A stretch of 64,000 bases of DNA from Saccharopolyspora galaxeae. GTDB lineage: Bacteria; Actinomycetota; Actinomycetes; Mycobacteriales; Pseudonocardiaceae. The position numbers and the translations under genes are program-made. Numbering within the stretch: the first letter of the stretch is position 1; each line of letters begins with the position of its first letter. Positions 53,688 through 61,681 of the stretch are shown in pieces. The notes beneath the pieces were generated by a model that did not search any database, was not told the DNA's origin, and was given only the letters and a program-made list of their open reading frames with translations. Where the stretch lies: the NCBI RefSeq assembly GCF_016526145.1, contig NZ_JADDUE010000009.1:186001-250000 (forward strand), read 5' to 3'.

Positions 53688-54440
53688 TCACGCCTTCGGA
53701 CCACCGGCGACGTAGAGCACCTGGCCGGAGACGAACCCGGAACGCTCATCCAGGAAGAACGACGCGGCGTTGGCGATGTCGTCCGGAGCACCGGCCCGGC
53801 CGACCGGGATCGTGGAAACCGCCGCGTTCGAGAAATCCTCGAAGCTGGCGCCGACCCGCTCCGCCGTCGCCTTCGTCATGTCGGTGGCGATGAAGCCCGG
53901 CGCGATGGCGTTGACCGTGACACCGAACTTGCCCAGCTCGATCGCCAACGTCTTGGTCAGGCCCTGCATGCCCGCCTTCGCCGTGGAGTAGTTGGCCTGG
54001 CCGCGGTTGCCCAGCGCCGAGGTGCTGGAGAGGTTCACGATCCGGCCCCACTTGGCCTCCACCATGAACTTCTGCACCGCGCGGCTCATCAGGAACGCAC
54101 CGCGCAGGTGCACCGACATCACCGTGTCCCAGTCCGAATCGGACATCTTGAACAGCATGTTGTCGCGCAGCACGCCGGCGTTGTTGACCAGCGCCAGCGG
54201 GGTGCCGAGCTCGGCGGAGACCCGATCGACGGCCGCGGTGACCTGATCGGAATCGCTCACGTCGGCACCGACGGCCAGCGCCTTGCCGCCCGCGGACTCG
54301 ATCGCGGACACGGTCTCGGCGCACTGCTGCTCGTCCAGGTCGATCACCGCGACGGCGTATCCGTCCGCGGCCAGGCGCTGCGCGGTGGCCGCGCCGATAC
54401 CGCGGGCGGCGCCGGTGACGATCGCGGTCTTTTCGGGCAT
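53688..54440 (-). CDS. SDR 3-oxoacyl reductase/3-hydroxyacyl-CoA dehydrogenase (FabG-like)
   Basis: NAD(P)-dependent SDR of 250 residues. TGAARGIGAATAQRL near residue 9, VIDLD (acidic residue after strand two, favouring NAD), NNAGVLRDNMLFKMSDSDWD, Ser in NLSSTSA, active site YSTAKAG, and FVSGQVLYVAGG at the end. The NNAGVLRDN line is typical of FabG-like enzymes. In this operon it probably oxidises the 3-hydroxyacyl-CoA produced after hydration, giving a beta-oxidation cycle with the MaoC hydratase. Confidence 0.92.
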   Translation of the reverse strand: MPEKTAIVTGAARGIGAATAQRLAADGYAVAVIDLDEQQCAETVSAIESAGGKALAVGADVSDSDQVTAAVDRVSAELGTPLALVNNAGVLRDNMLFKMSDSDWDTVMSVHLRGAFLMSRAVQKFMVEAKWGRIVNLSSTSALGNRGQANYSTAKAGMQGLTKTLAIELGKFGVTVNAIAPGFIATDMTKATAERVGASFEDFSNAAVSTIPVGRAGAPDDIANAASFFLDERSGFVSGQVLYVAGGPKA

Positions 54441-54495
54441 GATTCCTCACTTCTGTTACGAGGGGCGGAAAAACTCCGGTGGCGGGCCTGCCTGT

Positions 54496-55704
54496 TCACC
54501 GGTACTTCTTGAGCTCCCGGCGAGCCATCGAACGGCGGTGCACCTCGTCGGGGCCGTCGACGATGTGCAACGTGCGGGCGTGCGCGTACAGGCTCGCCAG
54601 CGGCGTGTCCTGGCTGACCCCGGCGGCGCCGTGCGCCTGGATGGCGCGGTCCACAATGGTCGTCACCATCTGCGGCACCGCCACCTTGATCGCCTGGATC
54701 TCGGTGTGCGCGCCCTTGTTGCCGACGGTGTCCATCAGCCACGCGGTCTTGAGCGTCAGCAGCCGGTTCGTCTCGATGCTGATGCGGGCATCGGCGATCC
54801 ACTGCTGCACCACGCCCTGATCGGCGATCGGTCCGCCGAACGCCCGGCGGCTCGTGACGCGGCGGCACATCAGCTCCAGCGCGCGCTCGGCCATCCCGAT
54901 CGCGCGCATGCAGTGGTGGATGCGGCCAGGGCCGAGGCGCGCCTGCGCGATGGCGAAACCCTCGCCCTCGCCGGAAATGATGTTCTCGGCCGGGACGCGG
55001 ACGTCGTCGAACACGATCTCGGCGTGCCCACCGTGGTCGCCGTCGTCGTAGCCGAACACGTGCATGCCGCGCTCGATGCGCACGCCAGGGGTGTCGACCG
55101 GCACCAGGATCTGGCTCTGCTGGCGGTGCCGCTCTGCCTCCGGGTCCGACTTGCCCATCACGATCAGCACCTTGCAGCGGGGGCTCATCGCGCCGGACGA
55201 CCACCACTTGCGGCCGTTGATCACGTAGGAGTCGCCGTCGCGCTCGATGCGGGTGCCGATGTTCGTCGCGTCCGAAGACGCCACCTCCGGCTCGGTCATG
55301 CAGAACGCCGAGCGGATCTCGCCGTCCAGCAGCGGTTTCAGCCACCGCTCGCGCTGCTGCGGGGTGCCGAACTCGGCCAGCACCTCCATGTTGCCGGTGT
55401 CCGGCGCCGAGCAGTTGAACACCTCCGGCGCCAACGTGGGACTGCGGCCCATGATCTCCGCCAGCGGGGCGTACTGCAGGTTCGTCAGCCCGGCGCCGTC
55501 CGCGCCCGGCAGGAACAGGTTCCACAGGCCGCGCTCGCGGGCCTTGGCCTTGAGCTCGTCGATGATCGGTGCGTGCGTCCACCGGCTGTCCGCGGCCGCG
55601 AGCTGCTCGTGCAGCACCGGCTCGGCCGGGTGGACGTGCTCGTCCATGAACTCGGTGAGCTGCGCGCGCAGCTGCTCGGTGCGGTCGTCGTACCCGAAGT
55701 CCAC
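54496..55704 (-). CDS. Acyl-CoA dehydrogenase, ACAD10/11-like
   Basis: A 402-residue acyl-CoA dehydrogenase of the branch that travels with APH-type kinases. Motifs: [16 protein letters not shown] and [15 protein letters not shown] for flavin and substrate, [21 protein letters not shown], and [21 protein letters not shown] near the end. The [12 protein letters not shown] and WWSSGA forms are characteristic of the ACAD10/ACAD11/LvaC group. The GTG at 55704 is preceded by GGAGG at 6 nt. That ribosome site directly abuts the MITE. With the upstream kinase it probably removes phosphate from a 4-phospho-acyl-CoA to give the enoyl-CoA (family-based inference). Confidence 0.9.
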   Translation of the reverse strand: MDFGYDDRTEQLRAQLTEFMDEHVHPAEPVLHEQLAAADSRWTHAPIIDELKAKARERGLWNLFLPGADGAGLTNLQYAPLAEIMGRSPTLAPEVFNCSAPDTGNMEVLAEFGTPQQRERWLKPLLDGEIRSAFCMTEPEVASSDATNIGTRIERDGDSYVINGRKWWSSGAMSPRCKVLIVMGKSDPEAERHRQQSQILVPVDTPGVRIERGMHVFGYDDGDHGGHAEIVFDDVRVPAENIISGEGEGFAIAQARLGPGRIHHCMRAIGMAERALELMCRRVTSRRAFGGPIADQGVVQQWIADARISIETNRLLTLKTAWLMDTVGNKGAHTEIQAIKVAVPQMVTTIVDRAIQAHGAAGVSQDTPLASLYAHARTLHIVDGPDEVHRRSMARRELKKYR

Positions 55705-55714
55705 GCCATGCCTC

Positions 55715-55919
55715 CTAGGGAGTGTTTTGAAAGGGTGTGCGTAGTGGGTCACCCAGCGGAACCTCAGACGTCTTCTGGCTCCGGGATCTCCTCCTTAAGT
55801 AGCGCCCTACTCGGCGTCTGAGCTGTCCTCGCCAGAAGACGCCTGAGAACCCGCCGGTGGTCCGGCTGAGTCCTGGGGCACCGGCAAGCGGCTGGCGCCG
55901 CTTATGAAACAGTTCCTAG
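55715..55919. mobile_element. MITE (197 bp) with CTAG target duplications, inserted in the acyl-CoA operon
   Basis: The element body is 55719-55915, flanked by CTAG at 55715-55718 and 55916-55919. The ends are imperfect terminal inverted repeats: left GGAGTGTTTTGAAAG, right (read inward) GAACTGTTTCATAAG, similar to ends of IS5-like elements. Inside is a longer inverted repeat, CTCAGACGTCTTCTGGC (55763-55779) and GCCAGAAGACGCCTGAG (55831-55847), 16 of 17 paired. No coding frame. Removing the element and one CTAG joins the kinase stop TAG directly to the GGAGG of the next gene. Confidence 0.85.
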
Positions 55920-56938
55920 TCGAGTGCGGACAAGCCCTGCGCGACCAAGTGCTCGACCAGGGCTCCGACGTGCTCGAAGCCCTCGCCGACCGTCTGGCCG
56001 TGCACGTAGCGGTAGTGGATGCCCTCGCTGATCACCGCGAGCTTGAAGAAGCCGAACGCCACGTACCAGTCCAAATCGGACAGATCGATGCCGCTGCGGG
56101 CGGCGTAGCGGTCCCACAGCTCGCGGACCGGCGGGAACCCGTACTCCGGGCCGATGCCCTTGGCGATCGGGTTGTACTCGACGCCGTCCATGCCTTCCCA
56201 GTACACCTTGAGCAGGCCCACGTCGGTGAGCGGATCGCCGAGCGTGGCCATCTCCCAGTCGAGCACCGCCGAGATGTTGCGCTGCTCGTCGACCAGCACG
56301 TTGTCCAGCCGGTAGTCGCCGTGCACGATGCCGGCGTGCCGGGTCGGCGGCACGCGCTCGCCCAACCGCTGCGCCAACCGGTCGATGCCCGGGATCTCCC
56401 GGCTGTGCGAGGCCGCGAGCTGCTTGCTCCAGCGGCGCACCTGCCGCTGGAGGAAGCCCTCCGGGCGGCCGAAATCGCCCAGCCCGACCTGCTCGGGATC
56501 CAGCGTGTGCAGGTCCGCGAGCACGTCCGCCAGCTGCATGGACAGATCACGGCGCTGCCCGGCGTCGAGCTGCGCGGTCTGCTCCGGCGAGCGGTACACC
56601 GTGCCCGGCACGAACTCCATCACGTAGAACGGCGCGCCGATGACGTCCTCGTCCTGGCACAGCAGGTAAGTCCGCGGCACCGGCACCGAAGTGCCCGCCA
56701 GCGCCGACATCACGCGGTGCTCGCGGCTCATGTCGTGCGCCGTGGCCAGCACGTGACCGAGCGGCGGGCGGCGCACCACCCAGCGGTTCGCGCCGTCGCC
56801 GACGATGTAGGTGAGGTTGGAGCGGCCGCCCTGCACCAGCTCCGCGGTCAATGGTCCCGCGGTCAGGCCCGGCAGCTGCGACTCCAAGTGTTCGCGCAAC
56901 CGGGACAGGTCCAGGCCGGGTGGGTCGCCAGCGCTCAT
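55916..56938 (-). CDS. Aminoglycoside-phosphotransferase-fold acyl-CoA kinase (ACAD10/11 kinase domain, LvaA-like)
   Basis: A 340-residue protein with the APH kinase fold. Nucleotide site LVQGGRSNLTYIV, Lys-containing strand WVVRRPP, then the catalytic loop IVHGDYRLDNVLVD (HGDxxxxN) and metal Asp in AVLDWEMATLGDPLTDVG. The combination fits the kinase part of ACAD10/ACAD11 and LvaA, which phosphorylate the 4-hydroxyl of 4-hydroxyacyl-CoA, rather than antibiotic kinases. The stop codon TAG lies within the CTAG duplicated by the MITE. It is 84 bp downstream of the HAD gene and upstream of the matching dehydrogenase. Confidence 0.9.
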   Translation of the reverse strand: MSAGDPPGLDLSRLREHLESQLPGLTAGPLTAELVQGGRSNLTYIVGDGANRWVVRRPPLGHVLATAHDMSREHRVMSALAGTSVPVPRTYLLCQDEDVIGAPFYVMEFVPGTVYRSPEQTAQLDAGQRRDLSMQLADVLADLHTLDPEQVGLGDFGRPEGFLQRQVRRWSKQLAASHSREIPGIDRLAQRLGERVPPTRHAGIVHGDYRLDNVLVDEQRNISAVLDWEMATLGDPLTDVGLLKVYWEGMDGVEYNPIAKGIGPEYGFPPVRELWDRYAARSGIDLSDLDWYVAFGFFKLAVISEGIHYRYVHGQTVGEGFEHVGALVEHLVAQGLSALD

Positions 56939-57022
56939 CGGATCTCCTCCGTCGGTGAACTCGTTCTGCCTGCGGGAGCGGCCGCGCTGCCGCGCGCCGG
57001 TGTCACGGGGTGGTGCAAGGGG

Positions 57023-57676
57023 TCACGGGAAGTGCCGCGTGGTCAGCTCGGGGAACCAGGTGGCCAGTTCGGCACGGGTCTTCGCGGCCTCCGAATGCAG
57101 TACGCTGCGCAGGCCCAAGCGCTCGGCCGCCTCGATGTTCGGTGCACCGTCGTCGACGAACACGGCCTGCTCCGCGGGCAGGTCGAGCCGCCGCAACGTG
57201 AGTTCGTAGATCCGCGGGTCGGGTTTGCGCAGGCCCACCTCGCTGGAAATGACCGCCAGCTCGAACAGGTCCCGCAACGACTCCCACGGGTAGTTGTTCC
57301 CCCAGCTGTTCGACAGCAGAGCGGTGCGCACCCCGCGATCGCGCAGGTCGCGCACCAGCTGCAGCATCGACTCGTCCGGGCGCATGTTCGCGAACAGCCG
57401 GGAGAGCAACCCCTCCGGTTCGACCGTGTCGCCGTCGACGGTGCGCAGCTTGGCCGCGAGCAGCCGGTCGAACTCCGCGGCGGAGAGTTCGCCGGTCTCC
57501 AGGCGATGGATCGGGGTGCCCGCCGGAGCGCTCCGGGACAGCCACTCCTTCAACGCGGTGGAGAACGACTCCGGCTCGATGCCTTCAGCTTCGGTCCACG
57601 CCGAGATGGCCAACCGGCCGGGCGTGGTGAGCACCCCGCCGTAGTCGAAGATCGCGACGCTGGGGTTGGCAGGCAT
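57023..57676 (-). CDS. HAD-superfamily hydrolase, ACAD10 N-terminal-domain-like
   Basis: A 217-residue HAD IA-type hydrolase. Motif I is VAIFDYGGVLT: the nucleophile Asp is kept but the second Asp is Gly, as in the DxGGVL group that includes the ACAD10 HAD part. Motif II is ALLSNSWG, motif III the Lys in GLRKPDP, motif IV FVDDGAPNIEAA. TACGGT ends 7-8 nt before the ATG at 57676, suggesting a leaderless start, and the shared operator overlaps that promoter. First gene of the operon HAD-APH-ACAD-SDR-ACAD-ACAD-MaoC. Its exact role beside the kinase is unknown. Confidence 0.88.
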   Translation of the reverse strand: MPANPSVAIFDYGGVLTTPGRLAISAWTEAEGIEPESFSTALKEWLSRSAPAGTPIHRLETGELSAAEFDRLLAAKLRTVDGDTVEPEGLLSRLFANMRPDESMLQLVRDLRDRGVRTALLSNSWGNNYPWESLRDLFELAVISSEVGLRKPDPRIYELTLRRLDLPAEQAVFVDDGAPNIEAAERLGLRSVLHSEAAKTRAELATWFPELTTRHFP

Positions 57677-57688
57677 GACAGGGACCGT

Positions 57689-57702
57689 ACCGACTAGCCG
57701 GT
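57689..57702. promoter_or_regulatory. TetR-type operator ACCGACTAGCCGGT before the HAD operon
   Basis: Near-palindrome TACCGaCTAGcCGGTA (57688-57703), 12 of 14 bases identical to the operator at 45781-45794. It overlaps the probable -10/spacer of the HAD operon (TACGGT, minus strand), fitting repression. Both sites are seen directly; the shared regulator is inference. Confidence 0.6.
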
Positions 57703-57764
57703 ATGTGCGCCAGGGTCTGGAACGTTCCGGAAATGACCGCGGCCGGGTTCGGCGGTCCGGGCGG

Positions 57765-58661
57765 TCAGGACGGGAAGGCTGAACGGAAGCGCGCTGCGGT
57801 GCGCAGCAACGACGGAACGTCCGGAGTCGTGAACTGGAGATCGACGAAGGCATCCTGCACACCGAGCTCGGCGACGGCGTGCAAGTAGTCGACGATGCGC
57901 TCCACCGGGCCCTGCACCGGCCGAGCACCGGGCGGGCCGAGCTCCACGTTGACCCGCAAAGCCGTGGCGACCGGGGCGCGACCGGCCTCGGCCGCGAACT
58001 CGCGCAGCATTCCGAGCACCCGCTCCAGCGCGGGCAAGGGCAAGGCCACGCCGAGCCAGCCGTCACCACGCGTGGCCGTGCGGCGCAAGGCGGCCTCGGA
58101 ACTGCCGCCGAGGTAGATCGGCGGGCTCGGCTGCACCGGCTTCGGCTGGAAATCACCCGGCGAGACGGTGCTGAAGCGGCCCTGATGCCGCACCGGATCC
58201 GGGCCCCACAACGCGCGCAACGCGGTCAGCGCGTCGTCCAGTCGAGCGGCGCGCTGGTGCCACGGGACGCCCGCTGCCTCGTACTCGTCGCGCATCCAGC
58301 CCAGCCCGAAGCCGGGGATCAGCCGGCCATTGCTCAGCCGATCGACGCCGGTGAGCGCGCGGGCCAGCGCGATCGGTGCGTACAGCGGCGCGTTGAGAGT
58401 GCTGGTGCCCAGCGCGGCGCGATTCGTGGCGGACGCGGCGACGGTCAGCACCAGCAGCGGATCCAGGCTCGCTCGCATCCGGTCGGGGAGCGAACCATCG
58501 GCGGAACCCGGGTATGGCGTACTGGGATTGCGGGGCGCGTGCAGGCGCTCTCCCGCCCACAAGCTCTCGAAACCCATCCCCTCGGCTTCGGTTGCGACCT
58601 CGTGCACGCAGGCCGGGTCGGCGAACGGGCCGAATTGGGGAAGTCCGAGTCCTAGGCGCAT
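57765..58661 (-). CDS. LLM-class (luciferase-like) oxidoreductase, probably F420-dependent
   Basis: A 298-residue TIM-barrel flavin/F420 enzyme. MRLGLGLPQFGPFA opens the barrel; GFESLWAGERLH, LGTSTLNAPLYAPIALARAL and RLIPGFGLGWMRDEYEAAGV match actinobacterial F420-dependent LLM proteins (TIGR03619-like). PIYLGGSSEAALRR near residue 180 is the phosphate-binding part. It lies upstream of the HAD operon on the same strand with an 88-bp gap containing the operator, so it is probably a separate unit. Substrate unknown. Confidence 0.88.
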   Translation of the reverse strand: MRLGLGLPQFGPFADPACVHEVATEAEGMGFESLWAGERLHAPRNPSTPYPGSADGSLPDRMRASLDPLLVLTVAASATNRAALGTSTLNAPLYAPIALARALTGVDRLSNGRLIPGFGLGWMRDEYEAAGVPWHQRAARLDDALTALRALWGPDPVRHQGRFSTVSPGDFQPKPVQPSPPIYLGGSSEAALRRTATRGDGWLGVALPLPALERVLGMLREFAAEAGRAPVATALRVNVELGPPGARPVQGPVERIVDYLHAVAELGVQDAFVDLQFTTPDVPSLLRTAARFRSAFPS

Positions 58662-58780
58662 GCGGGCAGCTTGGCATCGATCATTCGTGCTGCGCCACGG
58701 TTACCATGACCTCGTCGCGGCGCGCCGGTCGTGATCCGAGGGTTCCGGGCCGGGCGGACCGCGTCGAGCGATCAACGCGC

Positions 58781-59446
58781 TCAGCAGGTGGCCAGCATCT
58801 CCTGCAACGCCGACTTCTCCTGCTCGGTGACGGTGAGACCGTAGGAGTGCTTGACCGTGACCCAATCCGTCGAGTACTCGCACCAAGTCGCCTTCGCCGG
58901 CTTCCACTCGGACGGGTCCTTGTCGCCCTTGGCGCGATTCGACTTCGCATCGGCTGCGACCAGCTGCGGCAGGTTCATGTCGTTGGCGAACTGCTCGCGG
59001 CGCTGGTCGGTCCACTCGTCGGCACCGCTGCGCCAGGCATCGGCCAGCGGCACCATGTGATCGATGTCCACATCGGACCCGCTGCGGACGGTACCGCCGG
59101 TGTAGCTGCTCACCCACGATCCGGAGGTCGACTCGCACGCGTTGTTCACCGCCACGTCCTCGCCGTCGCGGCGCAGCACCGCCTCCCGGGTGTTGCAGTT
59201 CTTGCCCGCCTGCGGCGCCGGTTTCCAGTGCTCGAAGCGGTCGCGCGAGTAGCCGTCCATCGAACCTTCCGGCGCGACCTCGAGCTGGGCGAGCTGCGCG
59301 GCGGCCGGAGCGTCGGAGGACGCGGCGTCCGGGGCCAACCGGTCCAGCAACCCGGACTCGAACACCACCCACCCCGCGGCGATGATCAACGCGGAGAGCA
59401 CCGAGATCCACAGCGGGGTGCGCTTGCTCGATCGTGCAGTCGACAT
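58781..59446 (-). CDS. Membrane-anchored extracellular HNH nuclease-like protein (DUF1524)
   Basis: A 221-residue protein with a basic N-terminus and one hydrophobic segment at residues 12-30 (LWISVLSALIIAAGWVVF), i.e. a signal anchor; the rest is outside the cell. The DUF1524/GmrSD C-terminal-like nuclease core contains DVDIDHMVPLADAWRSGA (catalytic DH) and LVAADAKSNRAKGDKDPSEW (Asn and metal ligands). Two Cys pairs (CNTREA/NNACES and WCEYS/MLATC) may form disulfides. Such secreted proteins are frequent in actinomycetes and probably degrade environmental DNA. No partner gene is evident. Confidence 0.85.
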   Translation of the reverse strand: MSTARSSKRTPLWISVLSALIIAAGWVVFESGLLDRLAPDAASSDAPAAAQLAQLEVAPEGSMDGYSRDRFEHWKPAPQAGKNCNTREAVLRRDGEDVAVNNACESTSGSWVSSYTGGTVRSGSDVDIDHMVPLADAWRSGADEWTDQRREQFANDMNLPQLVAADAKSNRAKGDKDPSEWKPAKATWCEYSTDWVTVKHSYGLTVTEQEKSALQEMLATC

Positions 59447-59528
59447 GCTCGCTCCGGCTCGGGGTGTTCGGTGATCGCGGGCATTCGATCACGAAGCGGG
59501 TGCCGGAGGTACCGCTGTGCGCGCGAGA

Positions 59529-60065
59529 TCACCGCTGGAAGTGGGCGCCGCCCGAGGCGCGGTACAGGTCGCGGAGCAGGCTCACCTCGGCTCCGTGGTG
59601 GATCAGCTCGCGGTTGAGGTGCAGCACCAGTGCCAGGTAGGGGCGGTCGGCGAACGGTCCCTCGGCGGCACCGACCGGGCGGGACCAGGCCTCGGCGTCC
59701 ATTCCGCCGATGCAGTCGCGCCACTGGCGGTGCTGGTGGTCGAGGTGCTTGAGCGCGACGGTGGCGCTGGCGGGGTAGTGGGTGTGGTCGATCCGGTACG
59801 AGCCGTCGCCGAAGTGGTTGGACACGCGCATCGCCAGCACGTGATCGGCGATGTGGCACAGGCGCCAGGCGATCGTGGTGAACGGAGGAGGGGTGGGTTC
59901 GGGGAAGGCGAAGTCGAACTCGTGGCCCCGGTCGGTGGGCCGCACCGACCAGCAGCCGGGGACCGGTTCCCAGAAGTACTCCTCGTCGGTCAGGCCATCC
60001 AGGTGCGGGCGCCATTGGTCCCAGTAGAAGTCGAGCTGGTCCAGCACTTCCTCGCGTGCGTGCAT
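59529..60065 (-). CDS. DinB-family putative metal-dependent protein
   Basis: A 178-residue four-helix-bundle protein of the DinB/DfsB type (includes thiol-dependent transferases of actinobacteria). His ligands of the usual pattern are visible: WRLCHIADHVLAMR (about residue 70) and LHLNRELIHHGAEVSLLRDLY near the C-terminus. TDEEYFWEPVPGCWSVRP matches the family N-terminus. The ATG at 60065 lacks a clear ribosome site; upstream in-frame starts exist. It is divergent from the DUF222/HNH gene. Substrate unknown. Confidence 0.83.
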   Translation of the reverse strand: MHAREEVLDQLDFYWDQWRPHLDGLTDEEYFWEPVPGCWSVRPTDRGHEFDFAFPEPTPPPFTTIAWRLCHIADHVLAMRVSNHFGDGSYRIDHTHYPASATVALKHLDHQHRQWRDCIGGMDAEAWSRPVGAAEGPFADRPYLALVLHLNRELIHHGAEVSLLRDLYRASGGAHFQR

Positions 60066-60121
60066 GCGGCGGAGGTTACGGGCGAGGGCGGACGGTGCGG
60101 GCGTGATCACTCGGTCGTGTA

Positions 60122-61534
60122 GTGGTGAACGGGTGTTCGATCGTGGATCATGGGGTTGTGGTCGGGATTTCTGCGCGTCCGGGGCTCGCCGAGGAGGTCG
60201 GCGAGCTCGGTTCGCGCGTGCCTCGACCACGGGAGGACGGCGAGTCGGATCGCGGCGGTGTGGTGGCCGAATCCGACGACGAGCTCGTCGCGGAGATCCG
60301 GCGCGGTGAGCAAGTCATGCGGGATGCGCTGTTCGGTCAGCTGCTGCGGATCGCCGAAGCCGAGCGGCGTGGTCTGCACGGCACCAGCGGAGCGCGGTCG
60401 GTGCAGGCCTGGTTGCGGGAGATGCTGAACCTGGCCGCGGGCGAGGCGCGGCGGCGGGTGCAGGTGGCGAGGGAGGTCACCGAACGAGTCGGGCTCGGTG
60501 GAGAACAGCTGCCACCCGCCCTGCCGGAGACCGCTGGAGCCATGCGCAACGGCGAGATCACGCTGGCGCACGCAGGGACCATTGTGGACGGTGTTGCGGC
60601 GATGCCGCCGGGGGTCGACGCCACCGAGCGGCACGCGGCGGACGCCCTGCTGGCGCGGCAGGCGCGCGAGTTGCCGCCGCACGAGCTGCGCTCCGCGGGC
60701 GAGCACCTCCGGTACCTGCTCGACCAGGACGGCGCGTTGCGCACCGAGGAATACCAGGTCGAGCACCGCGAACTGCGGATCGCTACGGGGCGCGACGGCA
60801 TGACGGTCCTGAACGGACGCCTCGACCGGGAGTCGGGCGCCGAGTTGCGCGCGGCGTTGCAGCCGTTGGCCGCGCCGCGGCGGGAAGCCGACGGAGTGCC
60901 GGACACGCGCAGCCCGGCCAAGCGGAACGCCGATGCATTCGTCGACCTGCTCGAGCGCAAGCACGGCGATGCGCGTGCGCAGGTGCGCGTGACCATCGAT
61001 TACGACCAGCTCACCGAAGGGTTGGTCGCTGACGGAGCTTGCGAAGAACGGAATCCGCAGCCGGACGTCTTCGGGCGGGCACCCAGGACGGGCGGCACGG
61101 TCGACAACACCGAGCAGCCGATCACGGCGGCCGCCGCGCGACGGCTCGCGTGCGATGCCGAAGTGCTGCCGCTCGTGGTCGGCGGAGACGGGCAGCCGTT
61201 GGACGTCGGGCGGTCCGAACGGACAGCGCCCGCGCACATCAGGGCCGCGCTGTCGGCGCGTGACGGCTCCTGCGCGTTCCCCGACTGCGACCGGCCGCCA
61301 GGGACCTCGCAGGCGCACCACGTGCGGCACTGGGCGGACGGCGGCGCAACAGCGCTGCACAACATGGTCATGTTGTGCGGACACCACCACAGGCTGATCC
61401 ACCGTCAGCGGTGGGAAGTGACGATGGACGACGGGTGGCCTGCCTTCCTACCGCCGGTTTGGGTGGATCCGGCACGCAGCCCGCGGGGCCGGGCGAGAAC
61501 TCGACATCAGCGGACTCGGGAACCGCCCGGGTGA
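60122..61534 (+). CDS. DUF222 protein with C-terminal HNH endonuclease domain (13E12-like)
   Basis: A 470-residue protein of the actinobacterial DUF222-HNH (13E12 repeat) family, often present in many copies per genome and linked to mobile elements. DUF222 covers about residues 50-330 (GARSVQAWLREMLNLAAGEARRRV, MRNGEITLAHAGTIVDGV). The HNH part starts near 390: CAFPDCDRPPGTSQAHHVRHW, then LCGHHHRLIH, with four zinc or active-site Cys/His. The start is uncertain: GTG at 60122, 60143 and 60158 are in frame. Function in the cell is not established. Confidence 0.85.
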   Translation: MVNGCSIVDHGVVVGISARPGLAEEVGELGSRVPRPREDGESDRGGVVAESDDELVAEIRRGEQVMRDALFGQLLRIAEAERRGLHGTSGARSVQAWLREMLNLAAGEARRRVQVAREVTERVGLGGEQLPPALPETAGAMRNGEITLAHAGTIVDGVAAMPPGVDATERHAADALLARQARELPPHELRSAGEHLRYLLDQDGALRTEEYQVEHRELRIATGRDGMTVLNGRLDRESGAELRAALQPLAAPRREADGVPDTRSPAKRNADAFVDLLERKHGDARAQVRVTIDYDQLTEGLVADGACEERNPQPDVFGRAPRTGGTVDNTEQPITAAAARRLACDAEVLPLVVGGDGQPLDVGRSERTAPAHIRAALSARDGSCAFPDCDRPPGTSQAHHVRHWADGGATALHNMVMLCGHHHRLIHRQRWEVTMDDGWPAFLPPVWVDPARSPRGRARTRHQRTREPPG

Positions 61535-61627
61535 CTGCGGGACGCCCGCGGCGCACCATCCACCGGATGGTGCGCCATTCGGGATGTCCGCGGTCGTTGA
61601 CGTTCGCGGACTGGGCGATGGCAAGCA

Positions 61628-61664
61628 AGCGGTCCCTCCAGAACGGGGGGCTGGAGGGACCGCT
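61628..61664. terminator. Bidirectional hairpin terminator
   Basis: Stem AGCGGTCCCTCCAG / CTGGAGGGACCGCT (14 bp) with a 9-base loop, between convergent HNH and GMC genes. Confidence 0.88.
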
Positions 61665-61681
61665 GCAAGATCACCACGGGT

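Noticed and set aside
55916-56938. Aminoglycoside resistance gene
   Set aside because: The APH fold is shared, but operon context and sequence style match the ACAD10/LvaA kinase group.
60122-61534. Homing endonuclease of an intron or intein
   Set aside because: It is a stand-alone DUF222-HNH gene with no interrupted host gene nearby.
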